From Spartinivicinus poritis (GTDB lineage Bacteria; Pseudomonadota; Gammaproteobacteria; Pseudomonadales; Zooshikellaceae): a stretch of DNA of 64,000 nucleotides. Each line of letters opens with the position of its first letter. Within the stretch, counting starts at the first letter, position 1. Under the pieces are notes generated by a model. That model saw nothing but the letters and a program-made list of their open reading frames with translations. It ran no database searches and was not told where the DNA came from. Positions 43,945 through 50,243 of the stretch are shown here, piece after piece. Location of the stretch: assembly GCF_028858535.1 (NCBI RefSeq), contig NZ_JAPMOU010000019.1, positions 45,295-109,294 of the forward strand, given 5' to 3'. The translations under genes and the position numbers were made by a program.

Positions 43945-45105
43945 ATGTCTGAAAATTTTTTACATGGTATTGAAATTGTAGAGGATAACAGTGGGCCTCG
44001 TCCCATTAGAACGGTAAGAAGTTCTGTTATTGGTGTTGTTGGTACAGCACCTGGAGCGAAGGAAGAAGATTTTCCTTATCATAAACCAGTATTGATTGCT
44101 GGCAAGCTAACCGAAGCGGCTGGTTTAGGGGAAACTGGTACATTACCTGATGCGATTAAAGGTATTTTTGATCAGGCTGGTGCGACAGTAGTAGTCGTTC
44201 GGGTGCCTGAACAAGCGGAAGCGGATGCGCAAAAAGCTGAGTTTTTAAAAGATATGTCTGATGATGGGGTACATTATCAAGGTATTATGACCCTGGTCAG
44301 CTCAGAATCTGTGCTAGGTGTGACTCCTAGAGTTTTGATTGCGCCTAAATTTAGCCAGCAATTTGATGTAGCAGATAAATTAAAAGTGGTTGCTGAACGG
44401 TTGCGGGCAATTGCCATTGTTGATGGACCAAATACCAACGATGCTGAAGCTAAACAATATGCTGAAAAGGTATCTTCTGAACGGGTATATATGGTTGACC
44501 CTTTTGTTAAGGTATTTAACGCGAATGCCAAGGCTTATGAAGAACAACCTATGAGTCCTCGTGCAGCGGGTGTCATTGCACGTACTGATAATGATTCAGG
44601 TTTTTGGTGGTCCCCATCTAACCAGCAGATTAATGGTATTAATAATTTAGCACGAGCCGTTGATTTTACTTTAGGTGACACTAATTGCCGAGCCAATCTG
44701 CTAAATGAAAAGCATGTCACTACTGTTATTCGTAAAGATGGTTTCCGTTTATGGGGTAACCATACAACAGGTAGAGAAGAGAAATGGCGATTCTTGTCTG
44801 TTCGTCGTACTGCAGACATGATTTATGAAAGCCTATTACGAGCACATATGTGGGCTGTGGACCAAAATATCACTACTTTATATCTTGAGCATGTCTCAGA
44901 AGGAGTAAATAATTATTTGCGTGATTTACAGGCTAAAGGAGCGATTATTGGTGGCAGATGCTACCCAGATCCTGAACTTAATTCTCCAACACGTATTCAG
45001 CAAGGTAAGGTTTATTTTAACGTGGAGTTTACCCCACCTTACCCAGCAGAACATATTACATTTACATCTCGCTTAACCAATGAATATCTGGAGGAGTTAG
45101 TTTAA
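43945..45105 (+). CDS. Contractile tail sheath protein (gpFI-like)
   Basis: A 386-residue P2 FI-type sheath. N-terminal LHGIEIVEDNSGPRPIRTVRSSVIGVVGTAP is the classical start, and the C-terminal domain includes GFRLWGNHTTG, SLLRAHMWAVD and EGVNNYLRDLQAKGAIIGGRCY followed by FTPPYPAEHITF. The sheath contracts to drive the tube through the target envelope. GGAAAC precedes the ATG. It shares a stop/start overlap with the tube gene. Confidence 0.95.
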   Translation: MSENFLHGIEIVEDNSGPRPIRTVRSSVIGVVGTAPGAKEEDFPYHKPVLIAGKLTEAAGLGETGTLPDAIKGIFDQAGATVVVVRVPEQAEADAQKAEFLKDMSDDGVHYQGIMTLVSSESVLGVTPRVLIAPKFSQQFDVADKLKVVAERLRAIAIVDGPNTNDAEAKQYAEKVSSERVYMVDPFVKVFNANAKAYEEQPMSPRAAGVIARTDNDSGFWWSPSNQQINGINNLARAVDFTLGDTNCRANLLNEKHVTTVIRKDGFRLWGNHTTGREEKWRFLSVRRTADMIYESLLRAHMWAVDQNITTLYLEHVSEGVNNYLRDLQAKGAIIGGRCYPDPELNSPTRIQQGKVYFNVEFTPPYPAEHITFTSRLTNEYLEELV

Positions 45106-45629
45106 TGGCCTTGAGTGATAAGTTTAGCATGCCAAAAGTGCTGCAAAATATGAACCTGTTTATTTCCGGTAAAGGATATGCAGGGCGAGTATCAGAAATT
45201 ACGCTACCAAAGCTTACTATAAAAACGGAAGAGTATAGCGCTGGTGGTATGGACCTTCCCTTGAGTATTGATATGGGGATGGAAAAACTGGAATGTAGCT
45301 TTACTGTTCATGAATGCAATAAAAATATCTTTGACTGGTTTGAGTTAAATCACGATAAAAAAGAAAACCTTATTATTCGTGGTGCTATGGATCAAGGTGG
45401 TCAAGTTCATACGGTAGAAATTGTTTTATCGGGTGGCTTTAAAGAGCTTGATATAGGGGGCTGGAAGCCAGGTGATAAAGCAGCAACCAAAATCCAAGCT
45501 GCGCTACGTTATTACAAATTAACTATTGGAAGCGAAGTACTGGCTGAAGTTGATGTTGTCAACATGAAGCGTATTATCAATGGCAAAGATAAGTTGAAAG
45601 ATATTCGAAAAGCCATTGGTTTAAGTTAA
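45105..45629 (+). CDS. Tail tube protein (gpFII-like)
   Basis: A 174-residue P2 FII-type tube protein. SMPKVLQNMNLFISGKGYAGRVSEITLPKLT at the start and MKRIINGKDKLKDIRKAIGL at the end match the family. It polymerises as hexamer rings inside the sheath. The start overlaps the sheath stop by one base. A repeat cluster of about 200 bp separates it from the chaperone gene. Confidence 0.95.
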   Translation: MALSDKFSMPKVLQNMNLFISGKGYAGRVSEITLPKLTIKTEEYSAGGMDLPLSIDMGMEKLECSFTVHECNKNIFDWFELNHDKKENLIIRGAMDQGGQVHTVEIVLSGGFKELDIGGWKPGDKAATKIQAALRYYKLTIGSEVLAEVDVVNMKRIINGKDKLKDIRKAIGLS

Positions 45630-45704
45630 CAATTAAATTATTTGTTATACCTCACACGACAGGTATATCTTTACCCCTTCTTTGGTGATGATGTCGCAAG
45701 AGCT

Positions 45705-45912
45705 GGTTTTAACTCCCTCTCCCTCTGGGAGAGGATTGGGGTGAGGGTATATTTATTTAAGATAGCTTCTACGCAGAACAGCCAGCACTTTTATTTCAAT
45801 TAAAGTTGCTGTCGCTAGTTTTGCAGTAGCAAACTAGCCCCTCATCCTAACCTTCTCACCCATGGGGGAGAAGGAACTTGGTTCTGAGTCCTCTCCCTGA
45901 GGGAGGGGTTAG
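45705..45912. repeat. Palindromic repeats between tube and chaperone genes
   Basis: Two palindromes, CCTCTCCCTCTGGGAGAGG at 45718 onward and CCTTCTCACCCATGGGGGAGAAGG-type near 45850, plus a CTAGTTTTGCAGTAG stem, related to the set at 50137-50218. This is the only gap between the tube gene and its downstream chaperone gene. Confidence 0.7.
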
Positions 45913-45949
45913 AAATTTAAAAACTATCACAAATTTTTAAGGTAAAAAA

Positions 45950-46347
45950 ATGAAAACAAAAATCGAACTAGCATATCCAATCACAACAGAAGGCGTTGAG
46001 GTTGATACTATTTACCTGCGCCGTCCACGTGCTAAAGATTTAAAACGAATGGAAGACTCTAAAGGTGGTGATATTACTAAGTCTATTGAATTAATTGCTG
46101 ACTTGGCTGAACTAGCACCATCAGCGATAGAGGATCTAGATGCTGCGGACTTTCAAAAAGTAAATGAAGTGGTTGCTGATTTTTTAGGTCAACGGTAATT
46201 CCTGCTGATATCCATGGTGTATTAGCTGATCTGGCGGTGGTGTTTCATTGGCCACCCTCAGAATTATGGGAGCTGGAATTATCTGACTTGATGATATGGC
46301 ACAAAAAAGCAAAGGAACGAACAGCACAGGAATATAACAATGACTGA
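45950..46347 (+). CDS. Tail assembly chaperone gpE and -1 frameshift product gpE-E'
   Basis: The zero-frame product (45950-46198) has 82 residues. At T TTT TTA (46180-46186) a -1 shift lets ribosomes continue to a TGA at 46345, giving a product of about 132 residues. The E' part contains VFHWPPSELWELELSDLM and W-H-K-K-A, the standard E' signature. In P2, the equivalent frameshift at T TTT TTG makes E+E', needed for tail assembly. The E' end overlaps the tape-measure start by 8 bp. The slippery site and E' signature are directly visible; the ratio of products is unknown. Confidence 0.88.
46180..46186 (+). promoter_or_regulatory. Programmed -1 frameshift heptamer T TTT TTA
   Basis: In-register X XXY YYZ heptamer: the final T of GAT, TTT, then TTA. 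The zero frame stops 10 bp downstream at TAA (46196-46198), while the -1 frame stays open for 53 more codons with conserved E' residues. Confidence 0.85.
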
Positions 46348-48358
46348 TGCAGTAACATCCACATTAAATCAACTCTTTGAAAACAATATTGCAGCAGTCA
46401 ATAAACAAGCACAAGCTGCTTCGAATAGTTTATCGAAGGGGTTAAATAATAGTTTTCAATCGATCAATAGAACATTAGAAACTAAGTTACCAAAAGTAAG
46501 TCAAACAATTGCTGAAACACTTAATCTGCAAGATAAGCTAGTACAAAATTCACTAGAAGACATTTGGCAGGCATCTGGCGGAGTAAATAATTTATTAACT
46601 AATACCACTTCCGCTTTAAGCAGTGTAAAAGATGCATTAATTGACTCCGTGACTAATGACATTGGTCCAGCGCTACTTGATAATGCGCAAGAAGGCATAG
46701 CAACGAGTATTGCTGATAAACTAAGTATTAATACAGAAGTTGTAAATAGTTTTGTTGGTGATGTTAGACAAGCGATTGGTAACCCATTTGATCTGACAGA
46801 AAATTTTTCTGCGGTAGGTGAAAATCTGCAAAATGCTTTATCTGGAGATTCTGCTATTAGTTTATTGCAGTCTTTAGGTGATGCGCATTTACCTAAAGTT
46901 GGGCAGTCAATAGCCAATGCGTTAAGTTTGGATGAAAGCCTAGTAACCGGATCACTGGAAAGCATCTGGCAGGCATCTGGAGGGGTAGATAATTTAGTTA
47001 ATAACTTTGAAGGCGCTTTCAGTGCAATCAAAGCAACGGCATATAATGAGCTGAAAGATGTTATTACGCCAGCACTATTAGATAATGCACAAGAAAATTT
47101 ATCTAATGCTATTGCTAATAAATTTAATGTTAATGCTGGTTTGGTCAATAGCTTTGTAGGTGATATTCGACAGGCTATTGGTAACCCTTTTGAACTGAGT
47201 GACAACTTAGCTAATGTTAGAGGTGCCATTGTAGAGCTGGGTCAGCAACACTTAGCAAGTTATGGTAAATCTTTAGCTAATAATACAGCTGCGTTAGTGA
47301 GCCGTAGAGCAAATCTGGTAAAGAATACCTTTGCTACTCAAGGCTTTTCAGCTGGAGTAAAATCATTAACCAGGCAATTTAGGTTGCTTAGTCGATTAGG
47401 CGTTTTAAAATTTAAAAGAACACTATCAACATTGGTTGGAGGAATTCGCCTAGCAACTGCACAATTCTGGTTATTTAATGCTTCTATTTTGGCAAACCCA
47501 CTGGTAGCAATAATTGCAGGTATTGTTGCAGCTGTAGCTGTTGTTGGCGCGATTATCTATAAATACTGGGAACCTATTAAAGCTTTTATGTCAAGTATGT
47601 TTGATGGCTTGATTAGTGCACTTGGGCCTGTTAGACAAGCTTTAGCACCTGTTTTCTCAGCTCTAGAACCTATTTTTTCAGGTATTGGCTCTGCTATTAA
47701 TTGGATTGTTGATGCTTTTAGTAATTTATTTACGCCAGTTCAGTCCACTGCAGCAGAATTAGCTGCATTTGGTTCTATAGGTGAAAGTGTGGGTAATGTA
47801 CTGGGTGCAGTATTTGCCTTTTTATTAACACCAATTGCATTAGTTGCTGAAGGTATTGGTTGGTTGGGTGATAAGGTTTCTGCATTTGCTGATTTTGCTG
47901 GTGATTTACTTGGTGGGATAGTAAGCTTTTTTGGTGGTGGAGATGAAGACGAAGGAGAGGAGAAGAGAAAATCAGCTAAAAAAATAGCTAAAAAAGAACA
48001 ACAGGCTAAACAGCGAATTAAAACGGTAGCTTCTCAAGTGACTACCGTTAGTACCTCTGCAGCAGGTAATGTAGTAGACTTAAATAACTATCGAGTTGCG
48101 CAATCGAGTAATCGTACTCAGCGTGCATCGTTATCAAGTAATCAAAGTATTAGAAGCATTCATCCTCAACGACAGAATGTAGTGCCAATTAGATCTCAGG
48201 TCACTAAAAGTAATGTCGCAGTCAATGCACCGATTACGATTAATGCTACGGCTAACCAAAATCCACAAGTAATAGCAGCAATGGTGAAAGTAGAGCTTGA
48301 TAAACGAGAACAGCAAGCACAATTAAAACAGCGAGGGGCGCTCTATGACATCGGCTAA
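46340..48358 (+). CDS. Tail tape-measure protein (gpT-like)
   Basis: A 672-residue protein whose length sets tube length. Residues 50-310 contain two copies of a 134-residue repeat (starting LPKVSQTIAETL at 50 and LPKVGQSIANAL at 184; both with IWQASGGV, PALLDNAQE, VNSFVGDxRQAIGNPF). A hydrophobic region (about 385-415, ILANPLVAIIAGIVAAVAVVGAIIY) and C-terminal hydrophobic helices (about 495-525) follow, then a basic Gln/Lys-rich tail. It is somewhat shorter than P2 gpT, suggesting a shorter tail. It overlaps gpE' upstream and gpU by 14 bp downstream. Confidence 0.9.
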   Translation: MTDAVTSTLNQLFENNIAAVNKQAQAASNSLSKGLNNSFQSINRTLETKLPKVSQTIAETLNLQDKLVQNSLEDIWQASGGVNNLLTNTTSALSSVKDALIDSVTNDIGPALLDNAQEGIATSIADKLSINTEVVNSFVGDVRQAIGNPFDLTENFSAVGENLQNALSGDSAISLLQSLGDAHLPKVGQSIANALSLDESLVTGSLESIWQASGGVDNLVNNFEGAFSAIKATAYNELKDVITPALLDNAQENLSNAIANKFNVNAGLVNSFVGDIRQAIGNPFELSDNLANVRGAIVELGQQHLASYGKSLANNTAALVSRRANLVKNTFATQGFSAGVKSLTRQFRLLSRLGVLKFKRTLSTLVGGIRLATAQFWLFNASILANPLVAIIAGIVAAVAVVGAIIYKYWEPIKAFMSSMFDGLISALGPVRQALAPVFSALEPIFSGIGSAINWIVDAFSNLFTPVQSTAAELAAFGSIGESVGNVLGAVFAFLLTPIALVAEGIGWLGDKVSAFADFAGDLLGGIVSFFGGGDEDEGEEKRKSAKKIAKKEQQAKQRIKTVASQVTTVSTSAAGNVVDLNNYRVAQSSNRTQRASLSSNQSIRSIHPQRQNVVPIRSQVTKSNVAVNAPITINATANQNPQVIAAMVKVELDKREQQAQLKQRGALYDIG

Positions 48359-49028
48359 TATAGAACAAAGCCTGGTAATGATGACTTTGTCACGCCCAGG
48401 TACCAAGGCAGGGTATTTTCATTTTTCGATATCGACAGCCGCTTATGATGATTTAACGATTACAGATAGTTATCGCTGGGCTACACAGGATAGGATTAGC
48501 TATTTACCTGCTACTCAATATTTGGGACCAGGACTAACAACAATTTCACTCAAAGGTATCATTTATACTCAACTTAATAAAAACAGTTATTTTTTACTGG
48601 ATAAGTTACGAAACCTAGCGGGTAAAGGAGAGCCTTTTTTGCTGAGTTCTGGCACTGGAAAAATACAAGGTCTTTATTTAATTGAGTCTATAACTGACCA
48701 GCAAAACTTCTTTTTTTCTGATGGTTTGCCAAGAAAAATAAATTTTACTATTAATTTGAAACAATTTGGAGGAGTAGTGTGTCGACAACCGATAACAGTG
48801 AAGTCTCAACAACAAACGACGTTGAATTACCAGAGCGACAGCAAGAGAAAGAACAGCAGTTACAAGTCTGGCGAGAGCAGCAGGAAAAATACGCCGAGCA
48901 AGCAAGGCAACAAGGAAAAGCTGTTTACCGGACGAGTGGGGGAGAAACCGCCGATTGGATTGCATGGCAGCTCTTCCAAGAAACCCGCTATATCACGGAA
49001 TCTATTTACGAAGAAAACCCGGGGTTAG
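48345..49028 (+). CDS. Tail protein gpU with overprinted C-terminal extension
   Basis: A 227-residue frame. The first 145 residues match gpU (SLVMMTLSRPGTKAGYFHFSIST, GLTTISLKGIIYTQ, then RKINFTINLKQFGG). Usual gpU proteins are about 150-160 residues and stop near there. This one continues for about 82 residues of basic, Lys/Ser-rich, low-complexity sequence inside the gpX gene in another frame, ending at 49028, a 250-bp overlap. Either the extension is real overprinting, or gpU activity rests only on the first part. It is encoded between tape measure and gpX, as in P2. Confidence 0.82.
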   Translation: MTSANIEQSLVMMTLSRPGTKAGYFHFSISTAAYDDLTITDSYRWATQDRISYLPATQYLGPGLTTISLKGIIYTQLNKNSYFLLDKLRNLAGKGEPFLLSSGTGKIQGLYLIESITDQQNFFFSDGLPRKINFTINLKQFGGVVCRQPITVKSQQQTTLNYQSDSKRKNSSYKSGESSRKNTPSKQGNKEKLFTGRVGEKPPIGLHGSSSKKPAISRNLFTKKTRG

Positions 49029-49126
49029 CAAACTTAGGAGTATATTTACCAGAAAATATACCCGTTATACTACCGACAGTTGAGCTGCAAGAAAATAATG
49101 CTGATCAGGTGGTGCTATGGCAATAA
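48779..49126 (+). CDS. Tail protein gpX (LysM-type) with N-terminal extension
   Basis: A 115-residue protein. The conserved gpX domain begins at about residue 49 (VYRTSGGETADWIAWQLFQE, then ESIYEENPGLANLGVYLPENIPVILP). The GTG start at 48779 has TTGGAGGAG only 4 bp upstream, so the extra 48-residue Gln/Glu-rich N-terminus is probably translated. P2 gpX has about 67 residues. gpX probably links tube to baseplate. It overlaps gpU by 250 bp and gpD by 10 bp. Confidence 0.85.
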   Translation: MSTTDNSEVSTTNDVELPERQQEKEQQLQVWREQQEKYAEQARQQGKAVYRTSGGETADWIAWQLFQETRYITESIYEENPGLANLGVYLPENIPVILPTVELQENNADQVVLWQ

Positions 49127-50118
49127 AGCCTGTTTATACATTATTGGCAGATAATGAAAATATTACCAAAGTGATTTACAATCGGCTACTTGATATTACT
49201 ATTACAGACAATGCCGGTTGGGAATCTGATTCTCTGGAAGTGACTCTTGATGATACCGGGCATGCGATCGCATTGCCTGATACTGGAGCAAAACTAGAAA
49301 TTTATCTAGGTTATAAAGAAAAAGAGCTGGAGTTGATGGGGGCTTATACTGTTGATGAGATTGAGCTGGCCAGTCCACCTAATACATTGAAAATAACAGG
49401 TAAAGCAGCCAATATGGGTTCCAGTTTGAAATCACCAAAAACCATAACCTGGAGTGAAAAGGGAGGTGCACAATCAAAGGCGAATCAAGTAAACTTAGAG
49501 ACTATTTTTAGTAAAATAGCTAAGGATAATGGCCTGAAAATAAAAATAGATAAAAAATATAAAAATAAAAAATTCGCTATCCTAAACCAACGGAATGAAA
49601 GCGATATTAACTTTTTAACCAGACTAGCCACCAGTGTGGGTGGTGTTCTGAAGATTACTGATGATACTCTGTCACTTAAGCCAAGAATACCTGAGACTGG
49701 CGTCATTGAGTTAATACCTCAGGATGTAACTCAGTGGCGGGTTAATATTACTAAACGGACTTCTTATAATTCAGTTACAGCTAACTATTACGATAAAAAA
49801 CGAGGTAAAAAGTTTAAAGTAACCGTTGATAAATCTAAAAAAGGTAAACAAACAAAACCTGCTAGGCAGATTAGAACTGATGCTATTTCAGAAGTTGCTG
49901 CAACCGCTTTAGCAATAGCAGAATTGGAAAATGCTGCTCTAGGTGAAAAGCAGTTAACCATAACACTGCCAGGAAATACAACTATTAAAGCAGAGCGACA
50001 GCTTAAATTAATTGGCTTTAGAGCGGGTGCTAATGGTTTGTGGATAATTGATACGGTTAAGCATCAGTTAAACAATTCAGGTTATATAACTGAGATTACA
50101 GCGTCATCAATAAACTAG
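49117..50118 (+). CDS. Tail hub protein gpD
   Basis: A 333-residue protein of the phage late-control D family, which forms the baseplate hub around the spike. Characteristic parts are VIYNRLLDITITDNAGWESDSLEVTLDD at the start, the middle SDINFLTRLATSVGGVLKI, and RQLKLIGFRAGANGLWIIDTVKHQL at the end. It is the last gene of the cluster. In P2 the name reflects a historical control role, but gpD is structural. Confidence 0.92.
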   Translation: MAIKPVYTLLADNENITKVIYNRLLDITITDNAGWESDSLEVTLDDTGHAIALPDTGAKLEIYLGYKEKELELMGAYTVDEIELASPPNTLKITGKAANMGSSLKSPKTITWSEKGGAQSKANQVNLETIFSKIAKDNGLKIKIDKKYKNKKFAILNQRNESDINFLTRLATSVGGVLKITDDTLSLKPRIPETGVIELIPQDVTQWRVNITKRTSYNSVTANYYDKKRGKKFKVTVDKSKKGKQTKPARQIRTDAISEVAATALAIAELENAALGEKQLTITLPGNTTIKAERQLKLIGFRAGANGLWIIDTVKHQLNNSGYITEITASSIN

Positions 50119-50136
50119 TGTTTTTACATCCTCTCC

Positions 50137-50218
50137 TAGAGAGAGGGTGTCACTAGTCTTGCAGTAGCAGACTAGCCCCCTCATCCTAGCCTTCTCCCCG
50201 CCGGGGAGAAGGGACTTG
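50137..50218. repeat. Palindromic repeats at the right edge of the tail cluster
   Basis: CCTCTCCTAGAGAGAGG, then ACTAGTCTTGCAGTAGCAGACTAG-type stem and CCTTCTCCCCGCCGGGGAGAAGG-type stem, homologous to the set near 45705. It lies between convergent gpD and the M16 peptidase gene and may act as terminator. Confidence 0.7.
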
Positions 50219-50243
50219 ATTTGGAGTACTTTTTTCTCATTTT

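Noticed and set aside
32168..50118. Complete P2- or Mu-like prophage
   Set aside because: No capsid, portal, terminase, integrase or transposase gene is found; only tail and regulatory genes are present.
37017..50118. Extracellular contractile injection system or type VI secretion system
   Set aside because: No AAA+ assembly ATPase, LysM hub of the eCIS type, TssJLM membrane complex, ClpV or toxin cargo; gene order and families are P2-like.
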